A stretch of DNA of 64,000 nt from Sinomonas cyclohexanicum. Lineage in GTDB: Bacteria; Actinomycetota; Actinomycetes; Actinomycetales; Micrococcaceae. The position numbers and the translations under genes were made by a program. The first letter of the stretch is position 1, and every line of letters begins with the position of its first letter. Below are positions 1-7,572 of the stretch, one piece after another. The stretch spans positions 1,240,001 through 1,304,000 of the forward strand of contig NZ_AP024525.1 of assembly GCF_020886775.1 (NCBI RefSeq). The letters are read 5' to 3'. The notes beneath the pieces are model-generated. The model did no database searches. It saw only the letters and a list, made by a program, of their open reading frames with translations, and was not told where the DNA came from.

Positions 1-629
1 CGGCACGCGGCCGCATGCCCAATCTCGTGGAAGATGGTGCCCGCGAGGAGCAGGGCATACAGCGAGAGCAGCATCGCCGGCGTGACAAGCACGGCCTGCA
101 GGGCTGAGAAGGCGTCTGCCCTCAGGAAGAGGTAGGTGTCAAGAGCCGCGAGGGCCATCACCGCGGCGATGACGATGGGGGTCGCGAAGAGCGGCCTGAA
201 GATGTCCGCAAGGAAGTGGACAGCGCGCTTGGGGATCAGCGTTCCCTTGACCGTTAGCGCGAGAAGGGGCGTCGCCGTGGCGAGCTTCGGCGGAGGGGGA
301 GCGTCATCCCGCGTGAGGAACCCAATCGGGGAGAGCCGCTCGGCCAGGGTGGAGGCGCCTTCGGCGTCCAGTTCCTGCCCGCAGGCCTCTGAGACCCGGC
401 GGGCGATTGCGGCCGGCTCGCTCGGCTCCGAGGAGCTCTCGAGGACAAGGTAGAGCAGCCGGCTGAGCTGAGCCACCTGGCCGTCGGCCCGGCGCACCAA
501 GTAGACCGGCTTGGTCAGGCCCGTTCCGGTAGCCTCGCCCAAGAGTTCGACGCCGTCGGCACGCATCCAGCGGACGCTGCGGTCATCGTCGGGGTCATCC
601 CGGCGGATCGCGGGTTCCTGGAGTGCCAT
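1..629 (-). CDS. M50-family (site-2-protease-like) membrane metallopeptidase, N-terminal part
   Basis: Open frame that enters from the left edge, so only the first 209 residues are visible. Residues 1 to about 115 are soluble and charged. Two hydrophobic segments follow (about 137-160 and 170-198), and the second leads into HEIGH (about residues 201-205), the zinc-binding motif of M50 intramembrane proteases. This layout matches actinobacterial proteins described as putative peptide zinc metalloproteases, which often sit beside small peptide genes. The ATG at 629 starts MALQEPAIRRDD; no long frame competes. It lies 125 nt downstream of a 64-residue peptide gene on the same strand with a hairpin between, so it probably processes or exports that peptide. 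The family call is firm from HEIGH plus the membrane segments; the substrate is inference. Confidence 0.8.
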   Translation of the reverse strand, partial: MALQEPAIRRDDPDDDRSVRWMRADGVELLGEATGTGLTKPVYLVRRADGQVAQLSRLLYLVLESSSEPSEPAAIARRVSEACGQELDAEGASTLAERLSPIGFLTRDDAPPPPKLATATPLLALTVKGTLIPKRAVHFLADIFRPLFATPIVIAAVMALAALDTYLFLRADAFSALQAVLVTPAMLLSLYALLLAGTIFHEIGHAAAC

Positions 630-681
630 GGTGTCGAATCCTCTCGGAGGTCAGCGAACGGTGTGCACATCGGGGGGGAAG

Positions 682-730
682 GCTGCGGGGGCCCCTGCAA
701 GGTTGGGGGCTGCCGAAGGGCCCCCGCAGC
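682..730. terminator. Intercistronic hairpin between peptide and peptidase genes
   Basis: A perfect 13-bp inverted repeat (682-694 with 718-730) encloses a 23-nt loop and has no T-run. It lies between the small peptide gene and the M50 gene on the minus strand. Such a hairpin may be a partial terminator or mRNA stabiliser that makes more peptide than peptidase. That role is inferred. Confidence 0.6.
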
Positions 731-754
731 GCTTGGGTGGGTGCGTCGCCGGGT

Positions 755-949
755 CTAGTGCTGCGAAACGCCGATGTTCTGGACAGCGGTGCTGTTCGCG
801 ATCGCGAAGACCGAGCCAAGGTTGGCAGCGGTCGAGGAGTTCGAGGCCAGCACGAGGGCGACGTTGCTGCCCCAGTGGAAGCTCCACGCGAGGGTCTCGC
901 GCGTCGGGAGCAGCTCGATGGTCTCTTCCGAGATGGACAGCTTCGTCAT
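755..949 (-). CDS. Small peptide, 64 aa, possible precursor peptide
   Basis: The peptide starts MTKLSISEETIELLPTRE and has two visible parts. The N-terminal 20 residues are acidic/hydrophobic and end in LPTRE. The remainder is rich in N, S, A, V and T with alternating polar and apolar residues, ending VQNIGVSQH; it has no cysteine. A clear Shine-Dalgarno AGGAG sits 8 nt before the ATG at 949; the in-frame ATG at 958 has none. The only gene downstream is the M50 peptidase, and the upstream region carries an 11-bp-period direct repeat of the type bound by SARP regulators, one of which is encoded 1 kb away. The leader/core architecture suggests a processed or secreted peptide, but no named RiPP class is recognised. 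Confidence 0.65.
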   Translation of the reverse strand: MTKLSISEETIELLPTRETLAWSFHWGSNVALVLASNSSTAANLGSVFAIANSTAVQNIGVSQH

Positions 950-1025
950 GAGAATCACTCCTGGATTTCTTCCCGGTTTCTGACTCGATTGCTTTCCAAT
1001 CGATGTCCTCAGTCAACGGGGTGGC

Positions 1026-1057
1026 CAGTTACCAGAGTGTTATCGCCGCGTTATCGC
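1026..1057 (-). promoter_or_regulatory. SARP-type operator and -10 upstream of the peptide gene
   Basis: On the minus strand GCGATAAC occurs twice (1057-1050 and 1046-1039), with starts exactly 11 bp apart, that is, one face of the helix. Seven bases after the second copy comes TAACTG (1031-1026), a plausible -10. Direct heptamer-like repeats with 11-bp period placed just upstream of the -10 are the known binding architecture of SARP activators. The BTAD/SARP protein at 1923-2678 is the obvious candidate binder. Confidence 0.65.
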
Positions 1058-1093
1058 TCTGACGTGGGCAGACTTTGGATGTGCATGAACGGG

Positions 1094-1138
1094 AGAGGCC
1101 CCCGACCACCGTTCCAAAACGGTCGGTCGGGGGCCTCT
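1094..1138. terminator. Strong hairpin terminator after the CxxC protein gene
   Basis: A perfect 14-bp stem (1094-1107 with 1125-1138) is continued by an inner 6-bp stem (1108-1113 with 1118-1123) with one bulged base. It lies 24 bp beyond the stop of the secreted CxxC protein on the minus strand and separates that operon from the peptide/peptidase unit, which therefore needs its own promoter. Confidence 0.75.
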
Positions 1139-1161
1139 TGAGCGAGGGAGACGGGCGGGCG

Positions 1162-1926
1162 TCAGCTGCCCGTCTTGACGTCCACGTTGGCCGTGACCTG
1201 TGCGCCGGTGTCCGCGGCGATGACGGCGGCGGCCTGCCGCACGGCCTCGTCCGTTGATGTGCGGGCCTTCGCCGCCTTCAGGCTGGGACCTGCCGGCGCC
1301 TTCGCGTTCGCGTCGAGACTCGCCGCGAGGGCCTCCTCGATGTGCGACACGACGCTGCGCGCGGTCGACGACAGCTCGCGCTGCTTCACACCCACGAGGA
1401 TGAACTGGATGGCCGCGCCGTTGGTCACGCACCCCGTGCAGCCCACGTTGAGCGCAGTCGAGCTGTTGTTGGCGACGATTTTACGGGCATCCGCCGTCGC
1501 GATGACTTGGATGGAGATGGCGGTCGACGTCGCGTTGTTGCCGGTGGTGCGCGCGTTCACCACGTTGTCGGCGCGGAGCGTCGACACGCCCGGAGAGGTG
1601 AGGACCTGGAGGGTCGTGGCACTGCCCGAGCACCCTTCGCAGTTGTTCTGGACCGTGGCCGACGCCGAGGCTGGGCCGCCGTTGGGCCGCAGGGGCCCCC
1701 AGACCTTGTCCGTGTCGACGGCCTTGGGGTGCCGAGCGTTCGGGATCGCGCGGGACGAGGCATGCATGTACTGGCCCCAGCCATGGCCGTCGCCGCGATC
1801 GGAATCGGCCGACGCCGGCGCGATCTGCGCGGCGAGCAGGCCTGCGGCGACGAGGCCTATGGCCGAGGCGCGGAGGAGGGGGGTGCGGGTAGGGCGGGGA
1901 CTGCGGTGGATGGCATGCTGCGTCAC
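1162..1926 (-). CDS. Secreted protein with two CxxC units, unknown function
   Basis: 254 aa, beginning with a signal peptide: basic residues, a hydrophobic stretch (21-37) and likely cleavage after APASA (about residue 40). Two CxxC motifs (CEGC at 96-99, CTGC at 163-166) each start a similar segment, SGSATTLQVL and VTNGAAIQFILV, with strand-like alternation; about 50 N/T/A-rich residues separate them. The C-terminal third looks helical and Ala-rich. The GTG start at 1926 overlaps the stop of the upstream regulator (GTGA), so the two are translationally coupled. I do not recognise a characterised family. Paired CxxC suggests disulfides or metal binding outside the cell. Its link to the SARP regulator and M50 peptidase suggests one functional locus. 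Confidence 0.7.
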   Translation of the reverse strand: MTQHAIHRSPRPTRTPLLRASAIGLVAAGLLAAQIAPASADSDRGDGHGWGQYMHASSRAIPNARHPKAVDTDKVWGPLRPNGGPASASATVQNNCEGCSGSATTLQVLTSPGVSTLRADNVVNARTTGNNATSTAISIQVIATADARKIVANNSSTALNVGCTGCVTNGAAIQFILVGVKQRELSSTARSVVSHIEEALAASLDANAKAPAGPSLKAAKARTSTDEAVRQAAAVIAADTGAQVTANVDVKTGS

Positions 1927-2678
1927 TGGGTCTCCTTCTGGGGCTGGCGTTGCCTCCCCGCCGCGTGGACGACGGCTCGGGCTCCTGCATTCTCGAGCGG
2001 CTCGGCCGTGACCAGCTGCGCGAGACGGGTGGAGGGCTCAAGGCCCATTTCCTCCGCGAGGCGACGGCGGAAATCCTCGTAGGTCCGCCGTGCGCCGGCC
2101 TCATTGCCTGCCCGCACTTGGCCGCGGATCACCAGGGCCTGCGCCGATTCGCGCAGCGGCTCGATCGCCGCCGCGCTCATCGCGGCGGCCACGGCCGCCT
2201 CAGGCCGATCCTCGCCGAGGTGGCGTCGGGCAAGGGCCTCGAGGGCGGCGATGCGCAGCTGCCGGAGGCGCTCCTGCTCGAACAGGAGCCAATCGTCGTA
2301 CCAGCCCGGAAGGAGTTCGGCGGAGTACAGGAGCTCGGTGAGGCCGAGCGTCGGCTCGGTACCCGCGAGGGCCGCGTCGGCGCCGTCGCGCAGGCGATCG
2401 AGGTCAACGTAGACGTCGTCGGAGAGCCGCAGCGGCTCCGCATCCTCGGCGAGGAGGCCGGGGAGCTGGTGGCGGATCTTGAAGACCGTGACGCGGAGGC
2501 TGCTCGCTGCCTGCTGCTCCGTGCTCTCGGGCCAGAGGAGGCCGGCGAGGTAGCTCCGGGAGCGCGGGCCGAGCAGCGCAAGAGAAGCGATCAGCCGCTG
2601 CTGGCGGGCGCCGACGGACTGTGACGTCCCGCGCCAGCGTAATTGCCAGCAGCCCAAGAGATGAAGTTCCCACGACAT
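1923..2678 (-). CDS. SARP-type transcriptional regulator (winged helix + BTAD)
   Basis: 251 aa. Residues 1 to about 95 form an OmpR-like winged-helix domain starting MSWELHLLGCWQLRW; residues about 100-230 form a bacterial transcriptional activation (BTAD) helical repeat domain with the typical AIEPLRESAQALVIRG and GLEPSTRLAQLV segments. No ATPase or TPR extension is present, so it is a short SARP. It is the first gene of an operon with the secreted CxxC protein (4-bp overlap). SARPs act as pathway-specific activators that bind 11-bp-period direct repeats near the -35, and exactly such a repeat stands before the 64-aa peptide gene at 949. Confidence 0.85.
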   Translation of the reverse strand: MSWELHLLGCWQLRWRGTSQSVGARQQRLIASLALLGPRSRSYLAGLLWPESTEQQAASSLRVTVFKIRHQLPGLLAEDAEPLRLSDDVYVDLDRLRDGADAALAGTEPTLGLTELLYSAELLPGWYDDWLLFEQERLRQLRIAALEALARRHLGEDRPEAAVAAAMSAAAIEPLRESAQALVIRGQVRAGNEAGARRTYEDFRRRLAEEMGLEPSTRLAQLVTAEPLENAGARAVVHAAGRQRQPQKETQ

Positions 2679-2878
2679 CGCTCATGCGCCCCCATTGACG
2701 GAGTTCTCAGAGAGCTCCGCCCCACAGAGTGGGAGGTTCGGCGCGCCCCTGACGAACGAGACCAGTGTGACCACACGGAGATAATCCAGTCAATGGATTT
2801 ATCGAGTTTGTCAGAACTGTCAAGCAGCCCAAAGTGAACTGTCGGTTGTGAGAGTCTGCTAAGCGCCCGGAGCGTGGG
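2679..2878. promoter_or_regulatory. Upstream region of the SARP operon
   Basis: About 200 bp without a gene, less GC-rich than its surroundings. On the minus strand it carries TTGACA, 17 bases, then AAATCC, and a second TTGACT nearer the start codon; these are possible promoter elements for the SARP gene. No operator symmetry stands out. Confidence 0.3.
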
Positions 2879-3139
2879 TCAGGAGCGCTGCTGCTCTTCC
2901 AGCCAGGAGCGGACCGCCGCGACCGCGGACTCGACGTCCGCCACAACGGCTGAGGTTGCGGGCTCGCGGGGGCCCTCGGAGGTGAGGATCCGCACCCTGA
3001 GGCCCTGCGCGGCGTCGGGCTCGCGCCAGACCCGGAGCACCAGCGCGCCGAGCTCCTCGAGCCCGTTCTCGTGCGCGTCGCCGTGGTCCGCGGCGGCGGA
3101 ATGCTGTGCCAATGGTCTCCCCTGAGTAGCGTGCTGCAT
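2879..3139 (-). CDS. Hypothetical small protein, about 77-86 aa
   Basis: A short acidic protein with no recognised domain. It ends in a predicted helix, ADVESAVAAVRSWLEEQQ, and contains LEELGALVLRVWREPD. The ATG at 3139 (MQHATQGRPLAQ) has no good ribosome site. A TTG at 3112 is preceded by a strong GGGGAG at proper distance and may be the true start, giving 77 aa. It is divergent from icd and not obviously in an operon with the SARP gene. Codon use is typical of the genome, so I think it is real, without known function. Confidence 0.5.
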   Translation of the reverse strand: MQHATQGRPLAQHSAAADHGDAHENGLEELGALVLRVWREPDAAQGLRVRILTSEGPREPATSAVVADVESAVAAVRSWLEEQQRS

Positions 3140-3405
3140 CGGTGCGCCCCGTGACTTGCACAAGGGCCTTCTGTCCCCTAGAGAAAGTCTAGGCGGCATC
3201 ATGACGCGAAATCGGACGCGGCATGCCTTGACATCTGCACGCGTTGGCACTCGGTCCTGTGCCGCTCGTCACGAAACCGGCCATGGCTTCCGCACTCCGG
3301 TAAGTTAAGGATGTTGACATAGCAGCACCCACGCACACTGCGGCGAATGCACACGCGCACATCGGCGCCGCGGTCTGCCCCAGCTTTCGCAGGAGGCGCC
3401 CACCC

Positions 3406-5628
3406 ATGGCCACCATCATCTACACGCACACGGACGAGGCGCCGATGCTGGCGACCTACTCGTTCCTGCCGATCGTCAAGGCATACGCCTCCGCGGCGGG
3501 CATCGAGGTCGAGACGCGTGACATCTCCTTGGCGGGGCGCATCATCGCGGTGTTCGGCGACTACCTCACCCCGGAGCAGCAGCAGGCCGACGCGCTCGCC
3601 GAGCTGGGGGCCCTGGCGAAGACGCCTGAGGCCAACATCGTCAAGCTCCCCAACATCTCCGCCTCGATCCCGCAGCTCAAGGCAGCCATCGCTGAGCTCC
3701 AGTCCTTGGGCTACGCCCTCCCTGACTACCCGGACAACCCCTCCTCGGATGAGGAGACGGACATCCGCTCGCGCTACGACAAGATCAAGGGCTCCGCCGT
3801 CAATCCCGTGCTCCGCGAGGGCAACTCCGACCGGCGCGCGCCGCTCTCCGTGAAGAACTACGCCCGCAAGAACCCGCACTCGATGGGTGCCTGGAGCGCC
3901 GACTCGAAGACGAACGTCGCGACGATGGATGCGGATGACTTCCGCTCGAACGAGAAGTCCGTGGTCCTGCCCGCGGACGACTCCCTGACGATCCAGCTCG
4001 TCCTCGCGGACGGCACCGTCAAGGAGCTCAAGAAGGGCATCAAGGTCCTTGCGGGCGAGGTCGTGGACGGCACGTTCATGAACGCTGCCGCGCTGGACGA
4101 CTTCCTGAGGGCCCAGGTGGCCCGCGCCAAGGAGGAGGGCGTCCTCTTCTCGGCGCATCTCAAGGCCACCATGATGAAGGTCTCGGACCCGGTCATCTTC
4201 GGCCACGTGGTCACGGCATACTTCTCCGAGCTCTTCGAGACCTACGGCAAGCAGCTTGCCGCGGCCGGCCTGAGCCCCAACAACGGCCTCTCCTCGATCC
4301 TCGCGGGCCTCGACGCCCTGCCCGAGGATGTGCGCGAGGGCGTCAAGGGCCTGGTCCAGAAGGGCCTCTCCGACGGCCCGGCCCTCGCAATGGTCGACTC
4401 GGACAAGGGCATCACAAACCTCAACGTGCCCTCCGACGTGATCGTGGATGCCTCCATGCCCGCCATGATCCGGATCGGCGGCCACATGTGGGGCCCCGAC
4501 GGCAAGGAGCATGACACGCTTGCCGTCCTCCCGGACTCCTCCTACGCCGGCGTCTACCAGGCCGTGATCGAGGACTGCCGCGAGCACGGTGCGCTCGACC
4601 CCACCACGATGGGCACCGTTCCGAACGTGGGCCTCATGGCTCAGGCCGCCGAGGAGTACGGCAGCCACGACAAGACATTCGAGATCCCCGCCGACGGCAC
4701 CGTCCAGCTGGTCAACCAGGGCGGCGACGTGCTGATCGAGCACGCCGTGAAGGCGGGCGACATCTGGCGCGCGTGCCAGACCAAGGATGTGCCGGTCCGC
4801 GACTGGGTCAAGCTCGCCGTGAACCGGGCCCGCGCCACGGACACTCCGGCGGTGTTCTGGCTCGACGAGACCCGCGCGCACGACCGCAACCTCATCGCCA
4901 AGGTGAACGAGTACCTCGGCGAGCACAACACCGACGGTCTCACGATCAAGATCCTCGCCCCGGCGGAGGCCACGGCATATACGCTCGAGCGGCTCCGCAA
5001 GGGCGAGGACACCATCTCGGTGACCGGCAACGTGCTGCGCGACTACCTCACGGACCTCTTCCCGATCCTCGAGCTCGGCACGAGCGCCAAGATGCTCTCG
5101 GTCGTCCCCCTCATCGCGGGCGGCGGCCTGTTCGAGACGGGCGCCGGAGGCTCGGCCCCGAAGCACGTACAGCAGCTCATCCAGGAGGACTACCTCCGCT
5201 GGGACAGCCTCGGCGAGTTCTTCGCCCTCGTGCCCTCGTTCGAGCTCTACGCCGAGCAGGCCAACCTGCCCGCCGCGAAGGTTCTGGCCGACACGCTGGA
5301 CCGCGCTACCGGCACCTTCCTCGAGGAGAACAAGTCCCCGGGCCGCAAGCTCGGGACGATCGACAACCGCGGCTCGCACTACTTCCTCGCCCAGTACTGG
5401 GCGCAGGAGCTTGCGAAGCAGACGGACGACGCCGCTCTGGCCGCCGCGTTCGCGCCGGTCGCCGAGGCGCTGACCTCGCAGGAAGAGGCCATCGTCTCCG
5501 AGCTCCTCGCCGTCCAGGGCCACCCGGTGGACCTCGGCGGGTACTACCGCCCGGACGAGGCCAAGGCCACCGCGGCCATGCGCCCCTCCCCGACGCTCAA
5601 CGCCATCGTGGACGGCATGGGCAAGTAG
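3406..5628 (+). CDS. icd: Monomeric NADP-dependent isocitrate dehydrogenase
   Basis: 740 aa, the usual size of the monomeric IDH class (about 740 residues) that is distinct from the 400-residue dimeric enzyme. It converts isocitrate plus NADP+ to 2-oxoglutarate, CO2 and NADPH in the TCA cycle, in the cytosol. Family hallmarks: the start [75 protein letters not shown] and a C-terminus ending [11 protein letters not shown]-like. The ATG is preceded by AGGAGGCG. TTGACA elements lie upstream (about 3229 and 3313). The gene is monocistronic and closed by the hairpin at 5646-5703. Confidence 0.97.
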   Translation: MATIIYTHTDEAPMLATYSFLPIVKAYASAAGIEVETRDISLAGRIIAVFGDYLTPEQQQADALAELGALAKTPEANIVKLPNISASIPQLKAAIAELQSLGYALPDYPDNPSSDEETDIRSRYDKIKGSAVNPVLREGNSDRRAPLSVKNYARKNPHSMGAWSADSKTNVATMDADDFRSNEKSVVLPADDSLTIQLVLADGTVKELKKGIKVLAGEVVDGTFMNAAALDDFLRAQVARAKEEGVLFSAHLKATMMKVSDPVIFGHVVTAYFSELFETYGKQLAAAGLSPNNGLSSILAGLDALPEDVREGVKGLVQKGLSDGPALAMVDSDKGITNLNVPSDVIVDASMPAMIRIGGHMWGPDGKEHDTLAVLPDSSYAGVYQAVIEDCREHGALDPTTMGTVPNVGLMAQAAEEYGSHDKTFEIPADGTVQLVNQGGDVLIEHAVKAGDIWRACQTKDVPVRDWVKLAVNRARATDTPAVFWLDETRAHDRNLIAKVNEYLGEHNTDGLTIKILAPAEATAYTLERLRKGEDTISVTGNVLRDYLTDLFPILELGTSAKMLSVVPLIAGGGLFETGAGGSAPKHVQQLIQEDYLRWDSLGEFFALVPSFELYAEQANLPAAKVLADTLDRATGTFLEENKSPGRKLGTIDNRGSHYFLAQYWAQELAKQTDDAALAAAFAPVAEALTSQEEAIVSELLAVQGHPVDLGGYYRPDEAKATAAMRPSPTLNAIVDGMGK

Positions 5629-5645
5629 TCCCTCGTCTCTGACGC

Positions 5646-5703
5646 ACGACGGCGCCCCGCGCCGCCGGTGAGGATCCTCGCCGGCGCCGCGGGGCGCCGT
5701 CGT
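5646..5703. terminator. Terminator of icd, GACGGCG-type hairpin
   Basis: A perfect 16-bp outer stem (5646-5661 with 5688-5703) with further internal pairing, followed by TTTT at 5707-5710. It is one of several hairpins in the window whose arms begin ACGACGGCG and end CGCCGTCGT. Confidence 0.8.
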
Positions 5704-5708
5704 CCGTT

Positions 5709-5752
5709 TTGACACACAGCGCGGGATCCGAGATCATTGGTTGAAATTTCAA
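5709..5752 (+). promoter_or_regulatory. DoxX promoter with a MarR-like palindrome
   Basis: TTGACA (5709-5714), a 17-bp spacer and GATCAT (5732-5737) form a candidate promoter. The perfect palindrome TTGAAATTTCAA (5741-5752) lies over the predicted start site, in an AT-rich stretch unusual for this genome. The position suits a repressor of the MarR/OhrR type. The identity of the binder is inference. Confidence 0.5.
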
Positions 5753-5817
5753 TTGAATATTGAAGTTAATGTGGCCGTCGAACGGCCCCCATCGACCACC
5801 GACAGGAAGGGACCACC

Positions 5818-6261
5818 ATGTCCGCCTCGCGCCCCGTCCGCTCCGATATCGCCCGCACCGTCCTCCGCGTTGCCCTCGGCGCCGTGTTCTTCGCGCATGG
5901 CTGGCAGAAGTTCTTCGAGTACACGATCCCCGGCGCCCAGGGCGCGTTTGCCCAGATGGGCGTTCCCGCCGCCCAGCTCGCCGCCCCGGTCTCGGCTGGG
6001 CTGGAGCTCGTCGGTGGCGCGCTGCTCATCGTGGGCCTCCTGACCCGGGTGGCCGGCGTGCTGCTCGCTGTCGAGATGCTTTCGGCGCTCTTCCTTGTGC
6101 ACGTCTCGGCGGGCATGTTCGTCGAGAAGGGCGGCATGGAGCTCGTCCTCGTCCTCGCCGCCGGCGCCGCAGCGGTGGCGCTCGTCGGACCGGGCCGCCT
6201 CTCCCTCGACGCAGCGCTCTTCGGCCGCAGCTCCGGCAAGCTCGCCGCCCTCGCTGCCTGA
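5818..6261 (+). CDS. DoxX family membrane protein
   Basis: 147 aa with four predicted membrane segments. The first contains the DoxX-typical LRVALGAVFFAHGWQKFFEY; then come VSAGLELVGGALLIVGLLTRVAG and MLSALFLVHVSAGMF..KGGMELVLVLAAGAAA. DoxX proteins are small membrane proteins linked to redox stress or terminal oxidase function in some species; the substrate is unknown. The ATG has AGGAAGGG upstream. The gene stands alone between two hairpin terminators, behind a palindromic operator, so it is probably induced by a small-molecule or redox signal. Confidence 0.85.
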   Translation: MSASRPVRSDIARTVLRVALGAVFFAHGWQKFFEYTIPGAQGAFAQMGVPAAQLAAPVSAGLELVGGALLIVGLLTRVAGVLLAVEMLSALFLVHVSAGMFVEKGGMELVLVLAAGAAAVALVGPGRLSLDAALFGRSSGKLAALAA

Positions 6262-6297
6262 CGCGCTGCTGACGACGCGCCGCTGGCGCGCACGCCC

Positions 6298-6344
6298 GCG
6301 CCCCGCGCCGCCGGTGAGACTCGCTCGCCGGAGGCGCGGGGCGC
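6298..6344. terminator. Bidirectional hairpin between doxX and the Gfo/Idh gene
   Basis: A 12-bp perfect stem (6298-6309 with 6333-6344) with additional CCGG/CCGG pairing inside. It separates two convergent genes and carries the GCGCCGTCGTGCG tail shared by other terminators in the window. Confidence 0.7.
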
Positions 6345-6414
6345 CGTCGTGCGGGCCATCCGCGGCGGCGTTGGCCGCGGTCGCTGTGCCGGCGCCCACA
6401 TCGGTTCCGGAGGT

Positions 6415-7488
6415 TCAGCCGCGTTCGTCGTTGGGGTAGCGGATGCCGAGCTGGTGGCGGACCCCGTCGAAGAGGCGCATCGTGTCGAGGGTATGCTTCC
6501 ACGGCATGGTGGGGCTCTCGGTGACGCCCTGCTGGATGCAGCGGACCACCTCGCGCAGCTCATAGACGTAGCCGCGGCCCACGACGTCGATCTTCTCGAC
6601 CTGCGCCGGGTCCCACCCGCGCCGCACCACGAGCTCGGTCGGATTGTTGATGCTGCCCGTGCTCGTCAGGACGCCCTCGGTGCCAGCGACCGTCGCCGTC
6701 CGGGGGCCATGGGCCACGAGGGACGAGATGAGGGTCGCGAGCTGGCCGCCGCTGTAGGAAAGAGTGAGCGCGTTCTGCTCATCCACGCCGGCCTCGTTGA
6801 GGCTCCCGACGGCGGTGAGCGAGTCCGGGAAGCCGAGGGCGCCCACGGCCCACAGGAGAGGGTACACCGTCAGGTCGAGGAGCGCCCCGCCGCCCGCGGC
6901 GACGTTCCAAATGCGGTTGACCGGATCCTTGGGCGCCGGGAAGCCCAGATCCGCGGAGACCCACTGGACCTCGCCGAGGTCGCCGGACTCGATGATGTCG
7001 AACGCGCGCAGCATCCCGGGGACGAATCGGCTCCACACCGCTTCCATGAGGAACCGGCCCCTCCCGGAGGCGAGGTCGACGAGCTCCTGCGCCTCGTGCG
7101 CGTTGACCGTGAACGCCTTCTCGACGAGGACGTGCTTGCCTGCCTCGAGCGCGGCCTTCGCGACCATGTGGTGCTGGCCGTGCGGCGTCGCGACGTACAC
7201 GACGTCTACGTCCGGATCCTCGACGAGCTGCACGTGGCCGGGGGTCAGGCCCTGGTCCGCGTAGGCGTGGGCGGCGCCGAACTCGCGGGCGAACGCGAGC
7301 GCGCGCTCGTGGTACCGCGAGCTGACCGCGTGCAGCACGGCGTCGGGCAGGAGCGAGAGGTCCCGCGCCACGGTCCGCGCGATAGAGCCCGTGGCCACGA
7401 TGCCCCAGCGGACCGTGCGTCCGGTTGCCTCGAGGGGGTCGTCGTTGGTCTGCAGCGACAGCCAGGGGCGTTGGATGTGACGCGTCAT
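6415..7488 (-). CDS. Gfo/Idh/MocA family oxidoreductase
   Basis: 357 aa. An N-terminal Rossmann fold (about 25-150) starts VRWGIVATGSIARTVARDL and reaches VDVVYVATPHGQHHMVAKAAL; the EKAFTVN segment supplies the conserved lysine of the active site. The C-terminal alpha/beta domain contains GGGALLDLTVYPLLWA. Such enzymes oxidise or reduce sugars, inositols or trans-dihydrodiols with NAD(P); the substrate cannot be told from the sequence. The frame extends upstream without a stop, but the ATG at 7488 (MTRHIQRPW) is preceded by GGAAGG and gives a normal family length. It is divergent from the P-type ATPase, 84 bp apart. Confidence 0.88.
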   Translation of the reverse strand: MTRHIQRPWLSLQTNDDPLEATGRTVRWGIVATGSIARTVARDLSLLPDAVLHAVSSRYHERALAFAREFGAAHAYADQGLTPGHVQLVEDPDVDVVYVATPHGQHHMVAKAALEAGKHVLVEKAFTVNAHEAQELVDLASGRGRFLMEAVWSRFVPGMLRAFDIIESGDLGEVQWVSADLGFPAPKDPVNRIWNVAAGGGALLDLTVYPLLWAVGALGFPDSLTAVGSLNEAGVDEQNALTLSYSGGQLATLISSLVAHGPRTATVAGTEGVLTSTGSINNPTELVVRRGWDPAQVEKIDVVGRGYVYELREVVRCIQQGVTESPTMPWKHTLDTMRLFDGVRHQLGIRYPNDERG

Positions 7489-7572
7489 GCGCCCATCCTT
7501 CCATGTGGTCGCCCACGTGAGGCCAGCCTCGCCTCGCTGGACTCGCGCCGCGTGGACGGGCAGGATCGAACC

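Noticed and set aside
3199-5715. 838-aa ORF antisense to icd
   Set aside because: It is the mirror frame of a highly biased GC-rich gene; its Arg/Val/Leu/Asp/Gly pattern is typical of shadow ORFs, and icd is certain.
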